Assembly (NCBI GenBank): GCA_902461085.1
Contig: CABPWH010000041.1
Location: forward strand, 1 to 17,986
DNA: 17,986 nucleotides
From: an uncultured Collinsella sp.
Lineage (GTDB): Bacteria; Actinomycetota; Coriobacteriia; Coriobacteriales; Coriobacteriaceae
Reading direction: 5' to 3'
How positions within the stretch are numbered: position 1 is the first letter of the stretch; each line of letters starts with the position of its first letter. Under the pieces are notes generated by a model. The model was not told the origin of the DNA. It saw only the letters and a program-made list of their open reading frames with translations, and did not search any database. Made by a program: the position numbers and the translations under genes. This document shows positions 11,541 to 17,986 of this stretch, piece by piece.

Positions 11541-14538
11541 ATCGCTCGACCAGCACGCGATTGAGCCGCCCCTCCACCAAGCGCTCGTATAGACGCCGCG
11601 TCTCGGGCTCGGGCACGCCATTGACCTGCTCCCTCAGATGGTGCATATGCCCGCTGTATAGCTCGACGATATCGCGCCGCCGCCCCGCCGCACTGTAGAC
11701 GCGCATAGCGCAGCGCACCATATCCTCACGCGCCGTTTCCTGCCGAAGCCCCGACTCCGCCAGCCAAATCGCCGACTGCAGATCGTTTTCTTCTAGAGCG
11801 GCATTTGCTCCCTTAATCATGCAATCGATGTACTTTGACTGCATAATGCGCCGCATACGCAAAAAGTAGGTGGGATTACAGCCATTGGGGACATACAGCG
11901 GTCCGGCATAAAGCTGCTCAATCTTAAGGCACAGCTCAACTAAATGGGGCCCGCGCGCACCCGTGCGATTTCCCAAAACCTCGCGGCTTATCTGGTCAAA
12001 CAGCCGTACATCGGTCTTGACGTAGTCGCCGTTGAGTCCGATGCATTCATTTTGGATGAGCACACACGACTTGCCATCCGGCGTCGGTCCCAAAGCCGAC
12101 CGCAAGCGCGATATCGTCGAGTACAGGTTGTTGCGGGCGCTATTGAACTCGGCATGGGGCCACAGCTCCATGGCCAGCGTCTCACGATCGACGAGCGCAT
12201 CCATGCCCAGCGCAAGCCGCTCGGCAAGCGTCGCCGCCTTCTTGCGGCGCCACATTTTGTCCGTGATGGGAAACCCGTCGCGCTCGGCGCGAAACGCACC
12301 AAACATGCGAATCTCGATATGGTCGATGGTATCAACGGCTTCAACCTCGCCGGCCTGGAACAGGCGCTCGCCCTCCCCTTCCAAATCGTCGCGCAGCGAG
12401 TACCGCGACAGCTCGCGCACGGGAAGCTTCTTGCGTATCCTGCCCGCCGGCTCGCCCAGACAGTGCATGGCAAGGCGCGCAAAGAGCCGATACGATGGCT
12501 CTAGAATCCCCGCACGATTCATGGACATCCAGGCCGCAAGGTCGCTGTCTCGGCCCGCACAGGCCAAATGCAGCGCCACCATCCAGGCCTCCGCTCCACC
12601 AACCTGTGTCTGGCTTATATCGAGCAACTCCGCTTCCTCGCGCACCGAAACCATCGAGGTGTTACGCAGATATGCCGCGCGCTCCAGCAGCAATGCGTTA
12701 TCGCGCATGTACGCAATCGACTCCTCGGCAAGTTTGAGCACTTGGACCGCACGGAACTTTGCATTAACCGGCCGTCCCTCTGCCAGCGACTGCCAGCCTT
12801 CTAACAACAGGCCAAACAGCTGAATCTGGTTGTCACGCATGCGCACGGCAAAACGATCGAGCTCGTTGAACGCCGCATCGTCGGTTACCGGCAAGCCGGA
12901 AAGGAGCCGCCGTGCCGCCAACACCATGCGCACCCAGATAGCCATCGCCTTAAGCCCACGTACGTCGAGCGCCTCCCGCACCACCGTCATCTCGTCGTCG
13001 CGCTCGTCGGTTCCCGCAAACGACCCGTCAAAGAGCTCCACCAGCATACTATCGGCCCGTATAACAATCCCCGCGATATCGAGCTCGCAGTCGTAGGCCT
13101 TGCTCGTTTTGAGCTGCTGTAGAACGCCGCCGTCATCTCCCCGCTCGGTCAGGCAGCGCTTGACCTCGATATGCGCAGACAACATATCGAGTGCGGTATG
13201 AGATGTCTCGATTTCTGGCACGGCCAGGTTCGTAGGAAGCCCAAGCCCGTTGTCCCCATAGCAAACTGCCGTCAGTGTCTGGGCCACCCTCCATGAAACA
13301 GGGTCTATTTCGCAGGCCGCCCGTTCGCCCCCTCGCTCGATAACCGATGCCATATAGCGAGCGAGCTTTGTATTGGACACGCTGACCGACGCCAGATATA
13401 CGCCGAGTGCCTCGGCAGGCGTTGGCTCTGGAGCCGGATCGTCGGCATCGATTGTGCCCAGCGCTGCTCGGCAGATATCGGCCCCGTGCCCCGTCAGAGC
13501 AAGATCGACCCCATACTGCCCAGCAAGTTCAAGAACCGCCTCACGGTCCAAAAAGGCGTCCGCCAGGCCCATCGCCGCATCGCATCGGCCCGCCTTAAGC
13601 AAAATCCGGGCCGCCCTCGGAACAAGTTCGGGGCGAACCTCGGCCACCAACTTACGCAAACGCAAGCGTCCGTTATCCTCCGTGCCCAGACACGTAAAAC
13701 TCCGCTCGGCGGGATCCAAGCCAAAGATCGGGTAGTCGCGTACAAAGTAGGACTGGTCGACCATCGACAGCCTCACCCCGCAAGCCTCGAGTTCTGCGAT
13801 ATTGCCCTCGCCCATCAAAACCATGAGACATGCCACGCAAAACAGCGCATTATTGTCGAGTGAAGCCAGATCGGCAAGTGCCGCGCCATACACGTTGACA
13901 ATCTCGTTTTCGAGCAGGCCGGCTACGTCGCCTTGGCCATACAGACCTGTCTGCAATGCCGAAACGAGCTCGGGCACGCCCTGCGTGAGCTGATAAAAGT
14001 CGAGCGATGTACTGATCGAAAACGCCGATGCCCACGCCGAATACTCATAGGCATGCACCTTGAGCATCTGCGCATTGATCTTAACCGAATCGCCCAGCCC
14101 ATGAATCAGCTGACGATTTGAAGGACGGCAGGAGATAAAGACCCCTATCCCCATAGCGCGCAAGCCGCGAATCCTGTCGATGAGGTCTTCGGTATCGTAC
14201 TGATCGAGGTTTGGCACATTATCAATCGCGATAAGGGAGCGCGGTTTGTCTTTGAGTTCTTCGGTAACCACCTCGAGCTGCATAAACACCTCGCGCCCAA
14301 TGGCGCGATCGGCCTCGATAATCCGCACGGGGCCTCGCGTCGGGTCGCATTTAACCTCATGGGTGTACTGCAGCAACATCGAGGTCTTCCCAAACCCGTC
14401 GGGCGCATAAAGAACCACGATGCCGGCCTTTCGGCCCTTGGCGATAAGCTCATTCATCAAGCGATCGCGCCGCACCGTATAACTGCTGCCCAGCGGCATA
14501 AGCTCGAGGTCGTCCGTATTGCCCAAATCGTTAACCAT
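11539..14538 (-). CDS. Large STAND-type transcriptional regulator: N-terminal MalT-like ATPase, C-terminal SARP/BTAD DNA-binding module
   Basis: This 999-aa protein starts at an ATG with GAGGAG five bases upstream. Residues ~20-240 look like a MalT-type NTPase: LYAPDGFGKTSML is the P-loop and SLIAIDNVPNL the Walker B strand. Residues ~250-735 are mostly helical and repeat-like, as in the sensor/oligomerisation arm of STAND proteins. Residues ~740-835 (IEIRMFGAFRAERDG, RRKKAATLAERLAL, LWPHAEFNSARNNLYSTISRLR) form an OmpR/SARP winged helix. Residues ~840-990 are a bacterial transcriptional activator domain (BTAD) with TPR-like helices. Classical SARPs such as AfsR carry the DNA-binding and BTAD parts first; here they come last, in the MalT position. 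It probably activates transcription when ligand and ATP promote assembly. Direct repeats just upstream may be its own binding site. Ligand and targets are unknown; the neighbouring amino-sugar genes are candidates. Confidence 0.88.
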   Translation of the reverse strand: MVNDLGNTDDLELMPLGSSYTVRRDRLMNELIAKGRKAGIVVLYAPDGFGKTSMLLQYTHEVKCDPTRGPVRIIEADRAIGREVFMQLEVVTEELKDKPRSLIAIDNVPNLDQYDTEDLIDRIRGLRAMGIGVFISCRPSNRQLIHGLGDSVKINAQMLKVHAYEYSAWASAFSISTSLDFYQLTQGVPELVSALQTGLYGQGDVAGLLENEIVNVYGAALADLASLDNNALFCVACLMVLMGEGNIAELEACGVRLSMVDQSYFVRDYPIFGLDPAERSFTCLGTEDNGRLRLRKLVAEVRPELVPRAARILLKAGRCDAAMGLADAFLDREAVLELAGQYGVDLALTGHGADICRAALGTIDADDPAPEPTPAEALGVYLASVSVSNTKLARYMASVIERGGERAACEIDPVSWRVAQTLTAVCYGDNGLGLPTNLAVPEIETSHTALDMLSAHIEVKRCLTERGDDGGVLQQLKTSKAYDCELDIAGIVIRADSMLVELFDGSFAGTDERDDEMTVVREALDVRGLKAMAIWVRMVLAARRLLSGLPVTDDAAFNELDRFAVRMRDNQIQLFGLLLEGWQSLAEGRPVNAKFRAVQVLKLAEESIAYMRDNALLLERAAYLRNTSMVSVREEAELLDISQTQVGGAEAWMVALHLACAGRDSDLAAWMSMNRAGILEPSYRLFARLAMHCLGEPAGRIRKKLPVRELSRYSLRDDLEGEGERLFQAGEVEAVDTIDHIEIRMFGAFRAERDGFPITDKMWRRKKAATLAERLALGMDALVDRETLAMELWPHAEFNSARNNLYSTISRLRSALGPTPDGKSCVLIQNECIGLNGDYVKTDVRLFDQISREVLGNRTGARGPHLVELCLKIEQLYAGPLYVPNGCNPTYFLRMRRIMQSKYIDCMIKGANAALEENDLQSAIWLAESGLRQETAREDMVRCAMRVYSAAGRRRDIVELYSGHMHHLREQVNGVPEPETRRLYERLVEGRLNRVLVER

Positions 14539-14569
14539 GCCCGCTCCTCAACTCGACCACATGGACACC

Positions 14570-14597
14570 GTAACGCTAGACCATATGTATCGCTAGA
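14570..14597. promoter_or_regulatory. Tandem 11-bp direct repeat upstream of the SARP-like regulator
   Basis: GTAACGCTAGA (14570-14580) and GTATCGCTAGA (14587-14597) match at 10 of 11 positions with a 17-base period, 32-60 bases before the regulator's start codon. SARP-type proteins bind short direct repeats, so this may be an autoregulatory site. The promoter itself is not clear; on the minus strand a TTGCCA box with TCCTAA 18 bases on is a weak candidate further upstream. Confidence 0.4.
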
Positions 14598-14922
14598 TGA
14601 ATAGAGCGATGCTACGGTTTAGGATGTTTGTTGGTACGCAAATGGCAAGTTTTTGTTCAGCGTGGTCCGATTGAAACTTATCCCCCAACCAATCAGTCTT
14701 TGCGCAGGTCAATGCGCTTGCCAGCTTGTCCCATCCTTTGGCAGTGTACCTCAAATGAGCGCTGTTCAATTGTGTTGCGCAACTCACCTAACGCCAGCTA
14801 CCGTCTGCGACCTTTTCATAGCATTTATGCATAGTATCTGTTATGGAATGAATCATGCTGCACCTAACGCACCCGTCAAGTTCGCTGCAAGATTTTCGTC
14901 AAGCACACGGCGCGCGCTCAGC
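14598..14922. other. Non-coding spacer between the regulator and nagB
   Basis: This stretch has lower GC than the surrounding genes. A 64-codon minus-strand frame (14593-14787) has no ribosome binding site or recognisable family. The spacer presumably carries the regulator's promoter. I see no RNA gene or clear repeat in it. Confidence 0.4.
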
Positions 14923-14949
14923 AAAAAGGCCCCCGCAAAGCGGAGGCCT
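14923..14949 (-). terminator. Rho-independent terminator of nagB
   Basis: On the minus strand the 10-bp stem AGGCCTCCGC/GCGGGGGCCT (one G-U) with loop TTT runs into five T. It lies 34 bases after the nagB stop and separates nagB from the downstream regulator. Confidence 0.9.
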
Positions 14950-14982
14950 TCGGCAAAGCTATGTCGAGGTGATAGGCTTTCG

Positions 14983-15711
14983 CTACTCGCAGAGCGAAAG
15001 GGCGGCCTCGTCGGCAACGACAACGCAGTTGGTGTGCAGCTGCAGGATCGAAGCCGGGCACTCGGGCGTAACCGGACCATAGCACATGTCATGCACGGCC
15101 TGAGCCTTTGCCTCGCCGTTGGCGACGACCAGGATCATGCGGGCATACATGATGGTCTGGGTACCCATGGTGTAGGCCTGACGGGGAACATCGTCGATGC
15201 TGTCGAACAGGCGGCTGTTGGCCTGAATGGTGCTCTCGGTGAGGTCGACGCAGTGCGTGCCCTTGGAGAAGTGGTCATCGGGCTCGTTGAAGCCAATGTG
15301 GCCGTTGTTGCCAATGCCGAGCAGCTGCAGATCCGGGTAACCGGCGTCGGCGACGATCTTGTCGTACTCAGAGCAGGCAGCGGCGGCGTCAGGGTTGGAA
15401 CCGTCGGGCACATGCGTGTTGTTCAGGTCGATGTTGATGTGATCGAAGAAGTTCTCGCGCATGAAGTAGTGATAGCTCTGGGGATCGTCGTGCGAAAGGC
15501 CGCGATACTCGTCCAGGTTGTAGGTGCTGACCTCGGCAAAGTCGACATCGCCCTTCTCGTACCAAGCAGCGAGCTGCTTGTAGGCACCGATCGGGGTGGA
15601 GCCGGTGGCAAGGCCCAGCACACAGTCGGGCTTGAGGATAACCTGGGCCGAGATGATATTAGCGGCCTTGCGGCTCATATCCTCGTAGTCTTTAGCTTTA
15701 ATGATCTTCAT
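14983..15711 (-). CDS. nagB: Glucosamine-6-phosphate deaminase
   Basis: This 242-aa protein converts glucosamine-6-phosphate to fructose-6-phosphate and ammonia, the last step of amino-sugar breakdown in the cytosol. Motifs are LGLATGSTPIGAY (residues 32-44, phosphate loop), YNLDEYRGL (64-72, catalytic Asp67) and LGIGNNGHIGFNEP (131-144) with His138 and Glu143. Asn136 replaces the Asp of the E. coli enzyme, as in Bacillus-type NagB, and the short length also fits that non-allosteric monomeric type. The start at 15711 has AAAGGA six bases upstream; the longer in-frame extension runs into the EIIA gene and is rejected. It follows the EIIA gene by 271 bases containing two hairpins (15765-15782 and 15912-15939), so it may have its own promoter. 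NagB opposes the direction of GlmM, encoded just upstream. Confidence 0.96.
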   Translation of the reverse strand: MKIIKAKDYEDMSRKAANIISAQVILKPDCVLGLATGSTPIGAYKQLAAWYEKGDVDFAEVSTYNLDEYRGLSHDDPQSYHYFMRENFFDHINIDLNNTHVPDGSNPDAAAACSEYDKIVADAGYPDLQLLGIGNNGHIGFNEPDDHFSKGTHCVDLTESTIQANSRLFDSIDDVPRQAYTMGTQTIMYARMILVVANGEAKAQAVHDMCYGPVTPECPASILQLHTNCVVVADEAALSLCE

Positions 15712-15911
15712 TACGCGTCCTTTCTCGTACAAGAGAGGCAAGGCTCCCTTACAAGCACTTGCCCGCGGCCCGCGTCGGCCGCAACCAACGTGTGCGGCCA
15801 CCAGGGCGAGGTCGCGTAATGTATGTGTCTCGTGTCTAGCCGCGTCGAGGCCCCTGCCCGTCCACGGTGACCCAAAGCCTTTTAGCTTCGGACAAATCCC
15901 ATCTTGCCACT

Positions 15912-15939
15912 GAGGGCGTCCTCTTTCAAGGGCGCCCTC
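15912..15939. repeat. Strong hairpin between the EIIA gene and nagB
   Basis: GAGGGCGTCCT (15912-15922) pairs with AGGGCGCCCTC (15929-15939), giving an 11-bp stem with one mismatched or wobble position (depending on strand) and a 6-base loop. No T run follows in either direction. It could stabilise the EIIA transcript or weaken read-through into nagB. Confidence 0.55.
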
Positions 15940-15982
15940 CGTAAACGTGTTTGAATTGTAGACTAATGGCCACGTGCACTTG

Positions 15983-16480
15983 CTAGCGCTCGCGAGCAAC
16001 GATGAGCTGGTCCATCTCTTCGACATGCACGCCAACGGAGCCCTTGATGCTCGAGAACTCAACGGAGTTGCACACCAAGATGGGAACCGTCACATCGTAG
16101 CCCTCGGCAGCAATTGCCTCGCGATCGAACTCAATGAGCACATCGCCCTTATGGACGATGTCACCCACTTGCGCATGTACGGTAAAGTGCTTGCCCTCGA
16201 GCTGAACAGTGTCCAGGCCAACGTGGATGAGCACGTCCAAGCCATCGACCGTGTTAAGCGCAACGGCGTGTCCCGTGGGAAAAATGGCCTCGACCTTGGC
16301 ATCAGCCGGTGCAATCACACGCGTTCCGGTGGGCCGAATCGCCACGCCCTGGCCCAAAAGGCCGGTGGCAAACGTCTGGTCGTTTACCTCGGAAAGCGGA
16401 ATGACATCGCCCGAGATGGGAGCATCCAGCGTAAGGACTCGACCACGCATACCAAAAGACCTTAGGACTTTAGTGAACAT
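15983..16480 (-). CDS. crr: PTS glucose-family EIIA component
   Basis: This 165-aa protein is a single EIIA(Glc)-type domain of normal size. It takes phosphate from HPr on a histidine and passes it to a sugar-specific EIIB. The characteristic motifs are LDAPISGDVIPLSEVNDQTFA (residues 18-38), His71 in FPTGHAVAL, and the phospho-accepting His86 in VLIHVGLDTVQLEGKHF. The start at 16480 fits the usual MF opening and has a GAGGGGG purine run just before it; the in-frame TTG at 16501 is less likely. No EIIB or EIIC gene is adjacent, so it may serve several transporters in trans. A possible promoter with an extended -10 (TGGTAAACT) lies in the 71-base gap after glmM. The symbol is given by similarity to Crr; assignment to one sugar is not possible. 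Confidence 0.9.
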   Translation of the reverse strand: MFTKVLRSFGMRGRVLTLDAPISGDVIPLSEVNDQTFATGLLGQGVAIRPTGTRVIAPADAKVEAIFPTGHAVALNTVDGLDVLIHVGLDTVQLEGKHFTVHAQVGDIVHKGDVLIEFDREAIAAEGYDVTVPILVCNSVEFSSIKGSVGVHVEEMDQLIVARER

Positions 16481-16551
16481 GCTCCCCCTCGGACATACCA
16501 ATCAATCAAAATAACCTTAACAGTTTACCACTTGGCAACGGTTTTTGACCA

Positions 16552-17889
16552 TTAGGGAAGTTCGCGCTTGACAACCTCGACGATGTCGTCGACAACGCGC
16601 TGGGTCAGCTCGTGCGTCTCGGCCTCGGCCATCACGCGGACCAGCGGCTCGGTACCGCTCGGGCGCACCAGAATGCGGCCGCGGCCGTCAAGCTCCTTCT
16701 CGGCAGCAGCGACGGCATCCCAGATGGGCTGGCAATCGTCCAGACCAGCCTTGTTGTCGGAATGCACGTTGACGAGTACCTGCGGGTACTTCTTCATGAT
16801 GCCGGCAAGATCGGTGAGGGTACGACCGGTGCGCTTGAGCACGGCCAGCAGCTGCAGAGCCGTCACCAGGCCGTCACCGGTGGTGTTGTGCTCCAGGAAG
16901 ATGATGTGGCCGGACTGTTCGCCGCCGATGACGGCGCCGTCCGCGAGCATGCGCTCCAGAACGTAGCGGTCGCCCACGGCGGTCTGAACCATCTCGAAGC
17001 CCTGCTCCTTCATAGCGATGGAGAAGCCCAGGTTGCACATGACGGTCGAAACGATCTCGGAGTTGGCGAGCTTGCCGCGAGCGGCGAGGTCAGAACCGCA
17101 GATAGCCAGGATGTAGTCACCGTCGATCTCATTACCCTCGCTGTCCACGAACAGTACGCGGTCGGCGTCGCCGTCGTGGGCCAGACCGATATCGGCGTGG
17201 GTGCGCAGCACGAGCTCGCGGAGGGGCTCGAGGTGCGTAGAGCCGCACTCAACGTTAATGTCGGTGCCGCAGTAATCGGTGTTGATGGCATGGACCGTGG
17301 CACCCAGGCGCTGCAGCGCGGCGGGCGTAGTCTGGCAGGAAGCACCGTGACCGCAGTCGACGGCAACGACCAGGCCATCGAGCCTCAGGCCATCGAGCGT
17401 ATCGATGGCATGATCGACATATGCCTTGCGGGCGTCCTTCATCTTGATAATGTGGCCCACGCCGGCACCGGTCGGCAGCGTGTCGGCAGCCATGGCTTCC
17501 TCGGACATGACCCAGGCGCTGATCTCTTCCTCGACAGCATCGGGAAGCTTCATACCCTTGCGGCTAAAGAACTTGATGCCGTTGAACTCCGGCGGATTAT
17601 GCGAAGCAGAGATGACGATGCCGCCGTCGAGCTCGTTTTGAACAGTGAGCAGCGCCACGGCAGGCGTGGGGATGACGCCGCAGCAATGCGGGCGGCCGCC
17701 CTCGGCCATAATGCCGGCGGTCAGAGCGCTCTCGAGCATGGTGCCCGAAAGGCGCGTGTCACGGCCGATGCAGATGTCCGGACCAAGAAACTTGGTCGCC
17801 GCGCGGCCCAGACGAAACGCGAGGTCGCACGAAAGATCGGCGTTGGCGACGCCACGGACGCCGTCGGTACCGAAGATGTTCTGGGGCAT
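16552..17889 (-). CDS. glmM: Phosphoglucosamine mutase
   Basis: This 445-aa protein has the full length of GlmM, which interconverts glucosamine-6-phosphate and glucosamine-1-phosphate on the way to UDP-GlcNAc for peptidoglycan. Signatures are IFGTDGVRGVAN at the N-terminus (residues 5-16), the catalytic phosphoserine Ser96 in ISASHNPPEFNGIK, the magnesium loop DGDADR at 239-244, the sugar-binding GGEQSGHIIF, and the phosphate-binding RPSGTEPLVRVM near the C-terminus. FGTDGVRG and the length favour GlmM over phosphomannomutase. The start has AGGAG seven bases upstream. It is the first of a minus-strand run with the EIIA and nagB genes, joining cell-wall synthesis to amino-sugar recycling. A probable terminator for the preceding gene lies just upstream. 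Confidence 0.96.
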   Translation of the reverse strand: MPQNIFGTDGVRGVANADLSCDLAFRLGRAATKFLGPDICIGRDTRLSGTMLESALTAGIMAEGGRPHCCGVIPTPAVALLTVQNELDGGIVISASHNPPEFNGIKFFSRKGMKLPDAVEEEISAWVMSEEAMAADTLPTGAGVGHIIKMKDARKAYVDHAIDTLDGLRLDGLVVAVDCGHGASCQTTPAALQRLGATVHAINTDYCGTDINVECGSTHLEPLRELVLRTHADIGLAHDGDADRVLFVDSEGNEIDGDYILAICGSDLAARGKLANSEIVSTVMCNLGFSIAMKEQGFEMVQTAVGDRYVLERMLADGAVIGGEQSGHIIFLEHNTTGDGLVTALQLLAVLKRTGRTLTDLAGIMKKYPQVLVNVHSDNKAGLDDCQPIWDAVAAAEKELDGRGRILVRPSGTEPLVRVMAEAETHELTQRVVDDIVEVVKRELP

Positions 17890-17938
17890 AGGATCGCTCC
17901 TTCCCTAGCAGGCGATATGCAACCGCCCACCCTAGTCG

Positions 17939-17975
17939 AAAAAGAAAAGCGGGACCCGCCGAGGAATCGGCAGGG
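17939..17975 (-). terminator. Probable terminator of the gene upstream of glmM
   Basis: On the minus strand CCTGCCGA/TCGGCGGG (8 bp, one G-U, loop TTCC) is followed, after six bases, by a T-rich tract (TTTTCTTTTT). An alternative short hairpin, GCGG/CCGC, abuts the T tract directly. It would insulate glmM from a gene outside the window. Confidence 0.5.
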
Positions 17976-17986
17976 CGCTCTGTGCG

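Noticed and set aside
14593..14787. A 64-aa minus-strand protein between the regulator and nagB
   Set aside because: No ribosome binding site, no recognisable motif and atypical composition. It also overlaps the putative regulatory repeats.
15712..16062. N-terminal extension of the nagB frame to 16062
   Set aside because: It overlaps the EIIA gene, is not similar to any NagB N-terminus, and the ATG at 15711 has a good ribosome binding site and the family's usual start.
1..17986. CRISPR array, insertion sequence with transposase, toxin-antitoxin pair or restriction system
   Set aside because: No regularly spaced direct repeats, transposase frames or defence-gene motifs were seen in either strand.

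Overview
The window looks like chromosome from a high-GC, Gram-positive gut actinobacterium of the Coriobacteriia, most likely Collinsella or a close relative. This is inferred from GC-rich codon use with C-ending codons, strong AGGAG-type ribosome binding sites, and a gene set (type III glutamine synthetase, stand-alone methionine synthase reactivation protein, UPF0210, Bacillus-type NagB) typical of anaerobic gut actinobacteria and Firmicutes. No ribosomal RNA or other species marker is present, so the assignment is not proven.

Layout. Bases 1-1187 are the right-hand end of a phage-like lysis region: the C-terminal part of an endolysin (amidase tail plus two SH3b domains), a small membrane-anchored DUF6440-like protein and a strong terminator. 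Bases 1188-1528 are AT-richer and gene-poor, with a tRNA T-arm-like hairpin (possible attachment site) and a widely spaced inverted repeat. Next comes glnN (type III glutamine synthetase, minus strand) with its own terminator.

Bases 4106-8334 are a plus-strand methionine/one-carbon operon: metF (methylene-THF reductase), a stand-alone MetH reactivation-domain protein whose start overlaps the metF stop, and a MetH lacking that domain. Together they form a split cobalamin-dependent methionine synthase. A UPF0210 (DUF711) gene of unknown function follows, preceded by a long palindrome.

Bases 9825-10123 are non-coding and hairpin-rich, dominated by a 132-bp inverted-repeat structure with roughly 30-bp arms. 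A SAM-dependent methyltransferase with a GTG start follows; its first half has codon use unlike its second half. A YhbY-type ribosome-associated RNA-binding protein with a clear terminator closes the plus-strand part.

Bases 11539-17889 are all on the minus strand. In transcription order they are glmM (phosphoglucosamine mutase), a glucose-type PTS EIIA, nagB (glucosamine-6-phosphate deaminase) and a 999-aa regulator with an N-terminal MalT-like ATPase and a C-terminal SARP/BTAD DNA-binding module. The first three sit around the amino-sugar branch point: GlmM feeds cell-wall precursors, NagB returns glucosamine-6-phosphate to glycolysis, and EIIA links to sugar transport. No wholly new system can be demonstrated from the sequence. 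The best leads are the large hairpin at 9825-9956, the four-cysteine tail on the MetH reactivation protein, and the reversed-order SARP-type regulator with direct repeats in front of it.
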